Notes under the pieces: generated by a model
What the model was told of the DNA's origin: nothing
The model's input: the letters and a program-made list of their open reading frames with translations, nothing else
Databases searched by the model: none
Source of the DNA: Umezawaea beigongshangensis
GTDB lineage: Bacteria; Actinomycetota; Actinomycetes; Mycobacteriales; Pseudonocardiaceae
NCBI RefSeq assembly: GCF_016464305.1
Contig: NZ_JAEIOJ010000010.1
Location: 62,001 to 126,000 of the forward strand
Reading direction: 5' to 3'
DNA: 64,000 nt
Part shown: piece after piece, positions 26,261-35,963 of the stretch
Layout: each line of letters opens with the position of its first letter
Numbering within the stretch: position 1 is the first letter of the stretch
Program-made: the position numbers and the translations under genes

Positions 26261-27293
26261 TCAGCGGCGGCGTGAACGGCGCGGGCGGCGCACGAGGTAG
26301 ACGACGCAGCCCGTCACCGCGGCGAACGCTCCCACGACCGGCCACACGTGCAGCGGCGCCCGCGTGCTCGGCTCCGCGGCCGGGGCAGCCTCCTCCGTCG
26401 CCGCGGGCGGCGGGGACGCGGTCGTGGTCTGCGGCGGCGGTGACGCGGCCAGCGCGGCGGCACCCTCGACGGCGCGGACCACGCCCGGCACGCCGTTGCG
26501 CGACTCGGACCCCGACAGCAGCGTGCCGTCCGGCTCGAACGCCACCGCCTCGCCCTGCGGCTCGTCGGGCAGCGGCACCCGCACGGGATCGGACTTCAGC
26601 GCGGTCACCAGGTCGCCGTCGGGCACCGGGAACAGGTAGGCGTCGGTGTAGGTCCGCAGGGCCGCGACGGCACCGTCGGCGCTCACCGCTCCCCCGGTCA
26701 CCACGCGCGACCCCACCAGGCCGGACACCGGCCCTCCCGGCGTGTCCGTGCTGTCCAGGGACACCGAGCCGACCTTCTCCATCGGCGCCGTCGTGCCCGC
26801 CACGAGCGGCCCCGCGGGGCGGTAGACCAGGGCGGAGCCGATCGGCTCCTTGGTCACCACGTACGGGGTGCCCGAACGGTCCAGCAGGAGCGCCTCGGCG
26901 TCGTGCGCGCCGTCGGGGTAGGTCAGCCGGTAGAACCGCGAACCGCCCGAGGGGCTCACCTCGTGCAGGGCGATCGTCTCGCGGGTGCGCCCGTTGTCAC
27001 CGGTGTCGCTCAGCCAGAGCGTGCCGTCGGGCGCGCGGGCCAGGTCCTCGACGTCGAACGGGTTGACCGGTGACGTGATCGTGTCCACCACCTCGCAGGA
27101 GCGGTTCAGCACCTGCACGGCGACGGAGCCCTCGTCGCTGTCGTTGATCGCGTACCAGCGGTCGCCGTCGGAGGCGAACCCCGACAGCTCGGCCAGGCCC
27201 GGATCGCTCACGGAGCACAGGTCGACGGGAACGGCCGGGTCCGCGAGCGCGAACCCGGCCGTCAGGACCACGACCGCGAGAGAGGTGCCGACC
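26261..27293 (-). CDS. secreted propeller-like protein with C-terminal membrane anchor
   Basis: The protein of about 344 residues (GTG at 27293-27295) has a short hydrophobic start (TSLAVVVLTAGFALADP) acting as signal peptide. A beta-rich domain follows with SGFASDGDRWYAINDSDEG, DVEDLARAPDGTLWLSDTGDN and EGEAVAFEPDGTLL-type strands (here QGEAVAFEPDG), resembling six-bladed propellers of the phytase-like esterase group. A Pro/Thr-rich stalk, one membrane helix (about 316-336) and an Arg-rich tail end the protein. It should be displayed on the cell surface. It starts six bases after hflX and is probably co-transcribed. Substrate unknown. Confidence 0.7.
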
Positions 27294-27298
27294 ACGTC

Positions 27299-28750
27299 TC
27301 AGGCGAGGCTTCCGTCGGTCGCGAACTGCTCCAGCACGCTCGCGAGGTCGCCGCGCACCCGAGCGCTGAGCTGGGTGCCGACCTCGGTGTGCCGCTCGGA
27401 GATGATCTCGCCCTCGCGGTGCACCCTGGCCACGATCTCACCACGCGCGTACGGGACGAGCGCGTCCACGACCACGTCCGGGTGGGGGATCAGATCGGCG
27501 ATGCGCTCCCGCAGCTCCTCGATGCCCTGACCGCCGTGGGCGGACACGAACAGCGCCTGCGGGAACAGGTGGCGCAGCCGGGCCAGGCCCAGGTCGCCCA
27601 CCGCGTCGATCTTGTTGATCACCAGCAGTTCCTGCGGCATCGGCTCGTCGCGCCGCTCGGTGATCTCGGAGATCACCTCGCGCACGGCCGTCACCTGCTT
27701 CTCCGGCATGCCGTCCGAGCCGTCCACGACGTGCACGAGCAGGTCGGCGTCGGCGACCTCCTCCAGCGTGGAGCGGAACGCCTCGACCAGCTGGTGCGGC
27801 AGGTGCCGGACGAAGCCGACGGTGTCGGTCAGCGTGTAGGGCAGGCCGTCCGGGGTCGCGGTGCGCCTGGTGGTCGGGTCGAGGGTCGCGAACAGCGCGT
27901 CCTCCACCAGCACACCCGCGCCGGTCAGCGCGTTGAGCAGGCTCGACTTGCCCGCGTTGGTGTACCCGGCGATGGCGACGCTGGGCACCTCGTTGGCGGT
28001 GCGGCGACCGCGCTTGGTGACCCGGATGACGCTCATCGCCGCGATCTCGCGACGCAGCTTGGAGATGCGGGCGCGGATGCGCCGCCGGTCGGTCTCCAGC
28101 TTGGTCTCACCGGGACCGCGCAGACCCACACCGCCGCTGCCGCCGCCGGCACGACCACCGGCCTGCCGGGACAGCGACTCGCCCCAGCCGCGCAGTCGCG
28201 GCATGAGGTACTGGAGCTGGGCCAGCTCGACCTGCGCCTTGCCCTCCTTGGAGCTGGCGTGCTGGGCGAAGATGTCGAGGATCAGCGCGGTCCGGTCGAC
28301 CACCTTCACCTTCAGCTTCTCCTCCAGCTGACGCAGCTGACCGGGCGAGAGCTCGCCGTCGCAGATGACCGTGTCGGCGCCGGTCGCGATGACCACGTCG
28401 CGCAGCTCGGCCACCTTGCCGGAACCGATGTACGTGGCCGGGTCGGGCCGGTCGCGCCGCTGGACCAGGCCCTCCAGGACCTCCGAGCCCGCCGTCTCGG
28501 CGAGCAGTGCCAGCTCGGCCAGGGACGCCTCGGACTCCGCGGCGGTGCCCTCGGTCCACACACCGACGAGCACGACCCGCTCCAGCCGGAGCTGCCGGTA
28601 CTCGACCTCGGTGACGTCTTCGAGTTCCGTCGAGAGGCCGGCGACCCTGCGCAGGGCCGCGCGTTCAGCGAGCGCGAGATCACCGGTCGAGACCGCGTCC
28701 TCGTTCACCCGGTCGTCGCTGTCGTCGAGGTAGAACGTGTTTTCCGTCAT
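27299..28750 (-). CDS. hflX: ribosome-associated GTPase HflX
   Basis: The 483-residue GTPase has the N-terminal HflX domain (ATYIGSGKVAEL), a glycine-rich linker (GGRAGGGSGGVGLRGPGETKLE split by helices) and a G domain with GYTNAGKSS (G1), a DTVGFVRHLP switch and NKIDAVG (G4). HflX splits stalled 70S ribosomes during heat or antibiotic stress; mycobacterial HflX is linked to macrolide tolerance. The gene order hflX, dapF, miaA is shared with M. tuberculosis Rv2725c-Rv2727c. Confidence 0.96.
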   Translation of the reverse strand: MTENTFYLDDSDDRVNEDAVSTGDLALAERAALRRVAGLSTELEDVTEVEYRQLRLERVVLVGVWTEGTAAESEASLAELALLAETAGSEVLEGLVQRRDRPDPATYIGSGKVAELRDVVIATGADTVICDGELSPGQLRQLEEKLKVKVVDRTALILDIFAQHASSKEGKAQVELAQLQYLMPRLRGWGESLSRQAGGRAGGGSGGVGLRGPGETKLETDRRRIRARISKLRREIAAMSVIRVTKRGRRTANEVPSVAIAGYTNAGKSSLLNALTGAGVLVEDALFATLDPTTRRTATPDGLPYTLTDTVGFVRHLPHQLVEAFRSTLEEVADADLLVHVVDGSDGMPEKQVTAVREVISEITERRDEPMPQELLVINKIDAVGDLGLARLRHLFPQALFVSAHGGQGIEELRERIADLIPHPDVVVDALVPYARGEIVARVHREGEIISERHTEVGTQLSARVRGDLASVLEQFATDGSLA

Positions 28751-28941
28751 GTGCCCTTCATGGTCCCATGTTCCGCTCGTCCGTCCGAGTGGTTATCACC
28801 CGGACGAGTCGCGAGGACGACTTCCTCGCTCTCACCGGGGTCGGTCGGCTTCGCGGCCAGCACTTCTGTCAACGCTCGCGACCCGCTGTTTAGTTCCGCG
28901 CGACCGGGTGGATCGGCCCGGCGCACGAGCGTCCGGGCGGC

Positions 28942-29760
28942 TCAGGACCAGCTGTTCCACCAGGTCTCGTCCAGCTCGCCCCCGGCCACCAGCACGGCGG
29001 GACCGGTCAGCGTGCTGTCCTCGTCGCCGATCACCACGGTCACCCGTCCCCCCGGCACGTCCACGGTCGCGGTGCCGGTCGCGACGCCCCGGCCGTGCAG
29101 CCAGGACGCGACGGCGGCGACGGTGCCGGTGCCGCAGGAGCGGGTCTCGCCGACGCCGCGCTCGTGCACCCTCATCCGCAGCGCGTTCGCGCCCGTGACG
29201 TTGACGAACTCGACGTTCACGCCGTGCGGGAACAGCGCGCGGTCGTGGCCGGGCGCCACGTCGAGGTCCAGCTCGCCCACGTCGACTCCGGTGACGCAGG
29301 CGAGGTGGGGGTTGCCGACGTCCACGGCCACGCCGGGGAAGCTGCCGCCGCCGAGGTCGGCCGCCGACGTGCCGAACACCCGCACCGGGCCCATGCCGAC
29401 GGTCACGTCCCCGTCGGGGCGCGCCACCACGGACCGGTCGCCTCCCCTGGTGCCGATGACGAACTCGGTCGAGTCGACCAGGCCCGCGTCGACGAGGTAG
29501 CGGGCGAAGACGCGCACGCCGTTGCCGCACATCTCGGCGATCGAGCCGTCGGCGTTGCGGTAGTCCATGAACCACTTCGACCGGTCGTCCTCGTCCCGCA
29601 CGACCCGCAGCACACCGTCGGCGCCGATGCCCCGGCGGCGGTCGCACAGCGCCCGCACGCGCGCGTCGGTCAGCTCCAGCGCACCGGCCGGGTCCGGCAG
29701 CACGACGAAGTCGTTCTCGGTGCCGTGCCCCTTGACGAACTCCACTCCACCCACGGCCAC
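28942..29760 (-). CDS. dapF: diaminopimelate epimerase
   Basis: The 272-residue enzyme converts LL- to meso-diaminopimelate, needed for lysine and for peptidoglycan cross-links. It is a two-Cys, cofactor-free racemase: Cys78 in MCGNGVR and Cys209 in SCGTGT are the acid/base pair. KGHGTENDF and DVGNPHL complete the site. It starts three bases after miaA, so the two form one operon. Confidence 0.96.
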   Translation of the reverse strand: MAVGGVEFVKGHGTENDFVVLPDPAGALELTDARVRALCDRRRGIGADGVLRVVRDEDDRSKWFMDYRNADGSIAEMCGNGVRVFARYLVDAGLVDSTEFVIGTRGGDRSVVARPDGDVTVGMGPVRVFGTSAADLGGGSFPGVAVDVGNPHLACVTGVDVGELDLDVAPGHDRALFPHGVNVEFVNVTGANALRMRVHERGVGETRSCGTGTVAAVASWLHGRGVATGTATVDVPGGRVTVVIGDEDSTLTGPAVLVAGGELDETWWNSWS

Positions 29761-29763
29761 AGA

Positions 29764-30663
29764 TTACGGGGTGAGCAGGGCCAGCACCTCCTCGACCAGC
29801 CGGGGAGCACCGCCGTCGAACCACGTCGTCCTGCGGTCGCGCCGGAACCAGGACCGCTGCCTGCGCACGAAGCGCCGGGTGGCCCGCGCCGTCTCCTCCT
29901 CGGCCGCCGCCAGGTCGCCGTCGCCGTCCAGGGCGGCGAGCACCTGCTGGTAGCCGAGGGCGCGGGACGCCGTGCGCCCCTCCCGCAGGCCGCGCTCGGC
30001 GAGGGCCCCGACCTCGTCGACGAGTCCGGCGGCGAACATGCGCCGCACGCGCTCGTCCACCCGCCGGTCCAGCTCGGCCGCGTCGCGGTCGACGCCGACG
30101 ATCAGGGCGTCCCAGCGCGGCGGCCCCGGCACGGGGAGGTTCGCGGAGAACGGCTCGCCGGTCAGCTCGACGACCTCCAGGGCGCGCACGATGCGGCGGC
30201 CGTTGCCGGGCAGGATCGCGAGCGCCGCCGCCGGGTCCACCCGCGCCAGGCGCTCGTGCAGCGCCGCCGGGCCGCTCGACGCGAGCTCGGCCTCCAGGCG
30301 CAGCCGGATCGCCTCGTCGGTGCCGGGGAAGCGCAGGTCGTCGAGGACGGCCTGGACGTAGAGCCCGGAGCCGCCGACCAGCACGGGAGTGCGTCCGGCG
30401 GCGAGCAGCTCGTCCACCAGCGCGCGGGTGTGCCGCTGGTAGGCGGCGACCGAGGCCGTCTCGGTCACGTCCAGCACGTCGAGCATGTGGTGCGGCACGC
30501 CGCGCCGCTCCTCGGCGGTCACCTTCGCCGTGCCGACGTCCATGCCGCGGTAGAGCTGCATCGCGTCGGCGTTGACCACCTCGCCGTCCAGCTCCAGGGC
30601 GAGCCGCACGCCGAGGTCGGACTTGCCGGTGGCGGTGGGACCGACCACCACGACGGGCCTCAC
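29764..30663 (-). CDS. miaA: tRNA dimethylallyltransferase
   Basis: The 299-residue enzyme adds a dimethylallyl group to N6 of A37 in tRNAs reading UNN codons; MiaB (33.4-34.9 kb) then adds methylthio. It has the P-loop [11 protein letters not shown], the [15 protein letters not shown] catalytic loop with Asp and Thr, [14 protein letters not shown], and a C-terminal [12 protein letters not shown] tRNA-binding helix. The GTG start overlaps the stop of the upstream gene (GTGA), so translation is coupled. Confidence 0.96.
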   Translation of the reverse strand: MRPVVVVGPTATGKSDLGVRLALELDGEVVNADAMQLYRGMDVGTAKVTAEERRGVPHHMLDVLDVTETASVAAYQRHTRALVDELLAAGRTPVLVGGSGLYVQAVLDDLRFPGTDEAIRLRLEAELASSGPAALHERLARVDPAAALAILPGNGRRIVRALEVVELTGEPFSANLPVPGPPRWDALIVGVDRDAAELDRRVDERVRRMFAAGLVDEVGALAERGLREGRTASRALGYQQVLAALDGDGDLAAAEEETARATRRFVRRQRSWFRRDRRTTWFDGGAPRLVEEVLALLTP

Positions 30664-31367
30664 GGCCTGCTCCACAGCGCCAGGTGGTAGCCCACGCCGA
30701 ACGGCGCCAGGAACTCGGCCAGGTCGCAGCGCCACGGCGTGTCGCCCACGGCACCGGCCAGCACCTGCCACGCCGCCCTGCCCGCCGCGCCCAGCTCGGC
30801 GCCGAGGTCGGCGTCGAGCCGCAGCAGCGCCTCGGGGTCGGCGGCGGCGAGTGCGGCGTGGACAGCGGCGTCGTAGGCCGCGGCCCGGTCGTCCGGCCTG
30901 CCCACGGCGTTCTCCCCGTGCCGGCTCGACCCGTCGCCGAGGACGAGCAGCCCCACCGGACCGGACGCGGACGCGGCCAGCGCGCGACCGGCGGCCGCGC
31001 ACTCGTCGGCGGGCAGGCCGGGGGGCACGAGGGCCACCTCGACGGTGTCGGCGCCGGCCCGCTCGCGCAGCCAGCCCGCGATCAGCACGGGCAGCGGGAG
31101 CGGTCGCGGGTCGCCGCCGGTCCCGCCGGACAGCGAGACGCGCACGTCGACCCCGAAGCCGCGGAAGCTGCCGGTGGCCTCCGCGGTGTGGTGCGCCGGG
31201 CCGCCGGCGTCGGCCGCGACGGCCACCCAGCGGGTCGCCGACGCCGCGAGTTCCCCGGCCACGGCGAGGCACGCGGCGCGCAGCGGCTCCGTCTCGGCGG
31301 CGGCTCCGGAGGTCAGTTCGGGGACGAGCAGCGGTGGGTGCGGCACCACCGCGACGCGGGAGATCAC
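30660..31367 (-). CDS. class III extradiol-dioxygenase-like Ala-rich protein
   Basis: The 235-residue protein opens with [16 protein letters not shown], the strand and His-Pro-Pro motif of class III extradiol ring-cleavage dioxygenases. It later has [12 protein letters not shown] and [18 protein letters not shown], a second likely metal-site His. It is the positional counterpart of M. tuberculosis Rv2728c. No aromatic-degradation genes are near, and the position between miaA and the DUF349 gene is conserved, so a ring-cleavage role is doubtful. GTG at 31367 is chosen; the frame is open further upstream. Confidence 0.78.
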   Translation of the reverse strand: MISRVAVVPHPPLLVPELTSGAAAETEPLRAACLAVAGELAASATRWVAVAADAGGPAHHTAEATGSFRGFGVDVRVSLSGGTGGDPRPLPLPVLIAGWLRERAGADTVEVALVPPGLPADECAAAGRALAASASGPVGLLVLGDGSSRHGENAVGRPDDRAAAYDAAVHAALAAADPEALLRLDADLGAELGAAGRAAWQVLAGAVGDTPWRCDLAEFLAPFGVGYHLALWSRP

Positions 31368-31477
31368 GACCGGCCACGCTACCGACTGCCGATGCGGAGT
31401 ACCGAGGCGAGCTCTGACCTGTTTGAATGCGCGCGGGGTACTGGGGACTGCCGAGCAGTCGAGGTACCGGGTGCTGG

Positions 31478-31496
31478 GCCCCGCCGGCGGCGGGGC
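31478..31496 (+). promoter_or_regulatory. hairpin in the leader of the DUF349 gene
   Basis: GCCCCGCC (31478-31485) and GGCGGGGC (31489-31496) form a perfect 8-bp stem with a three-base loop, 54 bases upstream of the DUF349 start. Possibly a leader structure or weak attenuator. Confidence 0.3.
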
Positions 31497-31549
31497 GCCC
31501 GTGGTTGGCACGGGCACCACGAAGTGGGCAGGCGAGGAGGAAGCCGGCG

Positions 31550-32878
31550 ATGACGGAGCACGACACCACACCGGAGGACCAGGCCGAGGTCGGCACTGGA
31601 TCGGTGGTCGCAGGAGCGCGGCAGGAGGGGACACCCGCGGCGGTGGCGGTTCCCGTGGCGTCGGACCACCCCGAACGCTGGGGCCGCGTGGACGCGGACG
31701 GCACGGTCTACGTGAAGACCGCCGACGGCGAGCGCGTCGTCGGTTCCTGGCAGGCCGGTGAGCCCGCCGAGGGCCTCGCGCACTTCGCGCGCCGGTTCGA
31801 CGACGTCCGCACCGAGGTCGAACTCCTGGTGAGTCGCCTGTCGACCGGCGCCGGTGACCCGAAGCACGCCATGACCAGCGCGAAGCACGTCCAGGAGAGC
31901 CTGGCCGACGCTGCCGTCGTCGGCGACCTCGAGGCGTTGTCCCGACGCGTCGAGTTCGTGCTCGCCAGGGCCGCCGAGGGGCTGGAGAAGGCGAAGGAGG
32001 CCAAGGAGGCCGCGCGGCATGAGTCGGTGGCGCGCAAGCAGGCCCTGGTCGAAGAGGCCGAGACGCTGGCGAACGAGTCCACCCAGTGGAAGACCACGGG
32101 TGACCGGCTGCGGGCGATCCTGGACGAGTGGAAGACCGTCCGGGGCGTCGACCGCAAGACCGACGAGCAGCTGTGGCGACGGTTCTCCAAGGCGCGCGAC
32201 GCGTTCAACCGGCGGCGCGGCTCCCACTTCGCGGACCTCGACCGCCAGCGCGGCGTGGCGAAGAGTCGCAAGCAGGAGCTGGTCGAGGAGGCGGAGAAGC
32301 TCGTCGACTCCGACGACTGGGGTCCCACGGCGGGTCGCTACAAGGACCTCATGGTCGAGTGGAAGGCCGCCGGTCGCGCTCCCAAGGAGGCCGACGACGC
32401 CCTGTGGCAGCGCTTCCGCGCGGCGCAGGACGCGTTCTTCGCGAAGCGGTCCGAGGCGTTCAACGAGCGCGACGCGGAATTCGCCGAGAACGCGAAGCTG
32501 AAGGAGGACCTGCTCGCCGAGGCGGCGCAGATCGACCCGACCTCCGACCTGGAGACGGCGCGTCAGCAGCTCTACCGCATCCAGGAGCGCTGGGACGCGA
32601 TCGGCAAGGTCCCGCGGGAGCGGGTGCGCGAGCTGGAGGGCAAGCTCCGGGCGATCGAGGAGCGGGTCCGCGGCGCGGTCGACGCCCAGTGGCGCCGGTC
32701 GGACCCGGAGGCCGAGGCGCGCGTCGCGCAGTTCCGCGAGCGGGTCGAGCAGTTCGAGGCGCAGGCCGAGAAGGCCCGTGCCGCGGGTGACCGGCGCAGG
32801 GCCGAGCAGGCCGAGGCGCAGGCCACGCAGTGGCGCGAGTGGCTCGCCGCGGCCGAGCAGGCCGTCTCCAGCCGCTAG
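31550..32878 (+). CDS. DUF349 coiled-coil protein
   Basis: The 442-residue protein is mostly helical and highly charged, with at least three DUF349 repeats (about 160-230, 235-305 and 308-375), each with a W-x-x-x-G-x-x-[RK] core such as [16 protein letters not shown] and [17 protein letters not shown] long C-terminal coiled coil follows. The ATG at 31550 follows GGCGAGGAGG. It matches the position of M. tuberculosis Rv2731. The molecular role is not established; DUF349 proteins are suspected to act on RNA or DNA. Confidence 0.9.
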   Translation: MTEHDTTPEDQAEVGTGSVVAGARQEGTPAAVAVPVASDHPERWGRVDADGTVYVKTADGERVVGSWQAGEPAEGLAHFARRFDDVRTEVELLVSRLSTGAGDPKHAMTSAKHVQESLADAAVVGDLEALSRRVEFVLARAAEGLEKAKEAKEAARHESVARKQALVEEAETLANESTQWKTTGDRLRAILDEWKTVRGVDRKTDEQLWRRFSKARDAFNRRRGSHFADLDRQRGVAKSRKQELVEEAEKLVDSDDWGPTAGRYKDLMVEWKAAGRAPKEADDALWQRFRAAQDAFFAKRSEAFNERDAEFAENAKLKEDLLAEAAQIDPTSDLETARQQLYRIQERWDAIGKVPRERVRELEGKLRAIEERVRGAVDAQWRRSDPEAEARVAQFRERVEQFEAQAEKARAAGDRRRAEQAEAQATQWREWLAAAEQAVSSR

Positions 32879-32887
32879 GAGCGGGGT

Positions 32888-32924
32888 GTCCGGTCCGGTC
32901 CGCGGGGAGCGGACCGGACCGGAC
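32888..32924. terminator. 16-bp bidirectional stem-loop terminator
   Basis: Perfect 16-base arms (32888-32903 and 32909-32924) around GGGGA lie between the stops of the DUF349 gene and the convergent membrane protein gene. Confidence 0.8.
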
Positions 32925-32927
32925 GCG

Positions 32928-33416
32928 TCAGAGGCCGGAGCGGGAGGCGGCCAGCTTCACCCAGCGCACCAGGAGCACGACCACGCCGACCACGGCGAGG
33001 ACCAGGCCGGCGCCGGGGCCGGGACCGGGCAGGTGGCTGGTCGTGGTCTGGGTCGACCAGATCGACAGCACGCCCGCGACGGAGCCCGCGAAGCAGCCCA
33101 GGGTGCACGTCCAGGCGAGCACCCACCGCTGGAGCACGAGGGTCAGCGCGGTCAGCAGCACGCCGACGCCCACCGCGGTCCAGGCGAACACCCTCGGCAG
33201 CAGGCCCACGTCCACGCCGGTGGGCACCTGCCCCAGCAGCACGTCGTAGCCGCGCGCGGCGCCCACCCAGGGCAGCACGAAGGCCACCATGATCACCAGC
33301 ACGGTGATCGCGATGACCAGGGCGCCGGGACCGGGGTCGACGCGCCGGGCGGCCGAGCGGCCCACCTGGTCGATCTCGGCGCGCAGTCCCGCCACGTCCT
33401 CCGGCTCCTGGCTCAC
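32928..33416 (-). CDS. four-helix membrane protein (Rv2732c-like)
   Basis: The 162-residue protein has a charged N-terminal helix ([22 protein letters not shown]) and four hydrophobic segments (near 33-53, 75-97, 100-120 and 130-150). Its GTG start overlaps the TGA of miaB, a strong sign of coupling. The same pair occurs in mycobacteria (Rv2733c miaB, Rv2732c). No enzymatic motif is visible. Function unknown. Confidence 0.8.
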   Translation of the reverse strand: MSQEPEDVAGLRAEIDQVGRSAARRVDPGPGALVIAITVLVIMVAFVLPWVGAARGYDVLLGQVPTGVDVGLLPRVFAWTAVGVGVLLTALTLVLQRWVLAWTCTLGCFAGSVAGVLSIWSTQTTTSHLPGPGPGAGLVLAVVGVVVLLVRWVKLAASRSGL

Positions 33417-34894
33417 GACGCCGAGCACCCCCCGACCGCGACGGGCTCGGCGCGCGGTGCGCCGAACGACGGCAGCCCCAGCGTGACACCGGCGGTCTTC
33501 GGGCGGATGCCGGCCTCCACGCGGTCACCGGCCTTCGTGCGCCGGTGGGACAGCAGCTTCCCGTCGGCGAGGAGGTTGTGCGGCGCGGCGTAGGTCACGA
33601 CGGTCTCCACCACGTCGCCGGGCCGCACGGCACCGTCCACGGCGTCACCCAGTGGGGTGAAGTGCACGAGCCGGCCGTCGCGCGCGCGGCCGCTCATGCG
33701 CTGCGTCTCGGCGTCCTTGCGGCCCTCCCCGCTGGCCACGAGCAGCTCCACGCGCCGCCCGACCTGCTCCAGGTTGAGCACGTGGGACATCTCGTCCTGC
33801 AACGCCACGAGCCGGTCGTAGCGCTCCTGCACGACCTGCTTGGGCAACTGGTCGGGCAGCGAGGCCGCGGGGGTGCCGGGGCGCTTGGAGTACTGGAACG
33901 TGAAGGCGCTGGAGAAGCGGGCCTCGCGGACCACGTCGAGCGTCGCCCGGAAGTCCTCCTCGGTCTCACCGGGGAAGCCGACGATGATGTCGGTGGTGAT
34001 GGCCGCGTCCGGCATGGCCTCGCGGACCTTCTCCAGGATGCCCAGGTACTTGCCCGTCCGGTAGGAGCGGCGCATCTCCTTGAGCACCCGGTCGGAGCCG
34101 GACTGGAGCGGCATGTGCAGCTGGTGGCAGACGGTGGGCGTCTCGGCCATCGCGGCGATGACGTCCTCGGTGAAGTCCTTCGGGTGCGGCGAGGTGAACC
34201 GCACGCGCTCCAGGCCGTCGATCCCGCCGCACGCCCGGAGCAGCTTGCCGAAGGCGAGGCGGTCGCCGAACTCGACGCCGTAGGAGTTGACGTTCTGCCC
34301 GAGCAGCGTCACCTCCAGCACGCCCTCCTCGGCCAGCGCCCGCACCTCGGCGAGGACCTCGCCGGGGCGGCGGTCCTTCTCCTTGCCGCGCAGCGACGGG
34401 ACGATGCAGAAGGTGCAGGTGTTGTTGCAGCCGACCGACACCGACACCCAGCCCGAGTAGGCGGAGTCGCGGCGGGCGGGCAGCGTGGAGGGGAAGGTCT
34501 CCAGCGAGTCGAGGATCTCGACCTGCGCCTCCTGGTTGTGCCGGGCGCGCTCCAGCAGCACCGGCAGCGAGCCGATGTTGTGGGTGCCGAACACGACGTC
34601 GACCCAGGGCGCGCGGTCGACGACGGCGCGCTGGTCCTTCTGCGCGAGGCAGCCCCCGACGGCGATCTGCATGTCGGGGTTCGCCCGCTTCGCCGGGGCG
34701 AGGTGGCCGAGGGTGCCGTAGAGCTTGTTGTCGGCGTTCTCCCGCACGGCGCAGGTGTTGAACACGACGAGGTCGGGAGCGTCGTCACCGGAAACCGGGG
34801 CGTAGCCCGCATCCTCCAGCAGTCCGGCCAGCCGCTCGGAGTCGTGCACGTTCATCTGACAACCGAACGTGCGGATCTGGTAACTGCGGGTCAC
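33413..34894 (-). CDS. miaB: tRNA-2-methylthio-N6-dimethylallyladenosine synthase
   Basis: The radical-SAM methylthiotransferase finishes modification of A37 started by MiaA. It has an N-terminal MTTase domain with Cys in [19 protein letters not shown] and GGCLAQ (auxiliary cluster), the radical-SAM CxxxCxxC motif in [15 protein letters not shown], and a C-terminal TRAM domain (about 415-480, tRNA binding). GTG at 34894 is preferred over the GTG nine bases upstream because AAAGGGTGG then lies at proper spacing and the start ([14 protein letters not shown]) fits the family. A 40-residue tail (AVGGCSAS at the end) extends past the TRAM domain. Confidence 0.95.
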   Translation of the reverse strand: MTRSYQIRTFGCQMNVHDSERLAGLLEDAGYAPVSGDDAPDLVVFNTCAVRENADNKLYGTLGHLAPAKRANPDMQIAVGGCLAQKDQRAVVDRAPWVDVVFGTHNIGSLPVLLERARHNQEAQVEILDSLETFPSTLPARRDSAYSGWVSVSVGCNNTCTFCIVPSLRGKEKDRRPGEVLAEVRALAEEGVLEVTLLGQNVNSYGVEFGDRLAFGKLLRACGGIDGLERVRFTSPHPKDFTEDVIAAMAETPTVCHQLHMPLQSGSDRVLKEMRRSYRTGKYLGILEKVREAMPDAAITTDIIVGFPGETEEDFRATLDVVREARFSSAFTFQYSKRPGTPAASLPDQLPKQVVQERYDRLVALQDEMSHVLNLEQVGRRVELLVASGEGRKDAETQRMSGRARDGRLVHFTPLGDAVDGAVRPGDVVETVVTYAAPHNLLADGKLLSHRRTKAGDRVEAGIRPKTAGVTLGLPSFGAPRAEPVAVGGCSAS

Positions 34895-34950
34895 TGCAAC
34901 CACCCTTTCATCGCTACAAGGGTAGAACGCCGACGTGCGACGATGCGCAG

Positions 34951-35895
34951 GTGCCGGGAGTCCTGAGAAGAGTTCACGCCGCGGGCGCCGTGCTGGCTCT
35001 CGCCGCCATGACCCTGAGCGGCTGCGGAGGCGACTTCGACGACGTCAAGCTGACCGTCGCCACGGGCAGCCTCCAGGGCGTCTACTACCGGCTGGGCGGC
35101 GCCCTCGCCGACGCCTGGACCGCGCAGCTGGGGATCGCGCACCCGCAGGTGGTGGCCACCAACGGCTCGGTGGACAACCTGCGGCGGCTGCGGACCGGGC
35201 AGGCGGACGTGGCGTTCTCGGCGGCCGACGCGGCGACGCGCGAGGACGGCGGGGGGCCGCGGCAGCTGCGGGCGCTGGCCAGGATGCACGACGACTACCT
35301 CCAGCTCGTGGTGCGCTCCGACCTGCCCGCGCGGAAGCTGACCGACCTGAGGGGCCTGCGGGTGTCGATCGGGTCTCCCACCTCGGGCGTGGAGCTGATC
35401 GCGGAGCGGTTGCTGGCGTCGGCGGGCATGTCCCCGGAGACCGACCTGGTGACGACCCGCCTGGGGCTGGACGACTCGCTGCTGGAGATGCGCGAGGGCA
35501 GGCTGGACGCGTTCTTCTGGTCCGGGGGCGTGCCGACGAGCGGCATCACGGCCCTGTCGGAGTCGCTGGGCCTGCGGATGCTGGACCTGGGCGACGTGCT
35601 GCCCCAGCTGCGCGAGCAGTACCCGGAGTACGGGTGGGCGACGCTGCCCGCCTCCGCCTACGGCCTGCCGGGCGGGCCGGTGGAGACGCTGGTGGTGCGG
35701 AACTTCCTGCTGGTCACGGACGCGATGCCGGACGACGTGGCCGAGGCGCTGGTGCGCGGCCTGTTCCAGGCGCAGCCGCAGCTGGTGGCGGCGAGCGAGG
35801 TCGCGAGGTCCATCGAACCGCGGGCCGCGGTGGAGACCACGCCCGTGCCGCTGCACCCCGGCGCGATGGCCCACTACCGGGGGGCGAAGGTCTGA
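34951..35895 (+). CDS. TAXI-family solute-binding lipoprotein
   Basis: The 314-residue protein has a lipoprotein signal ([15 protein letters not shown]) and a TAXI/TRAP-type periplasmic binding fold: [23 protein letters not shown] at the start, [20 protein letters not shown], then [32 protein letters not shown] proteins normally feed a TRAP permease (glutamate or other carboxylates), but no permease gene is near. It is tail-to-tail with a sensor kinase gene, and the product could present a ligand to that sensor instead. The GTG start has no clear ribosome site; TAGAAC lies about 24 bases upstream. Confidence 0.85.
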   Translation: MPGVLRRVHAAGAVLALAAMTLSGCGGDFDDVKLTVATGSLQGVYYRLGGALADAWTAQLGIAHPQVVATNGSVDNLRRLRTGQADVAFSAADAATREDGGGPRQLRALARMHDDYLQLVVRSDLPARKLTDLRGLRVSIGSPTSGVELIAERLLASAGMSPETDLVTTRLGLDDSLLEMREGRLDAFFWSGGVPTSGITALSESLGLRMLDLGDVLPQLREQYPEYGWATLPASAYGLPGGPVETLVVRNFLLVTDAMPDDVAEALVRGLFQAQPQLVAASEVARSIEPRAAVETTPVPLHPGAMAHYRGAKV

Positions 35896-35904
35896 CGGGA
35901 CCGC

Positions 35905-35939
35905 TTCGGGTCCGCGCCGAATTCCAGCGCGGACCCGAA
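35905..35939. terminator. 13-bp bidirectional stem-loop
   Basis: TTCGGGTCCGCGC (35905-35917) and GCGCGGACCCGAA (35927-35939) pair around CGAATTCCA between the convergent TAXI-protein and histidine-kinase genes. Confidence 0.7.
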
Positions 35940-35963
35940 TCGCGAACGGAATTATTCCGATCG

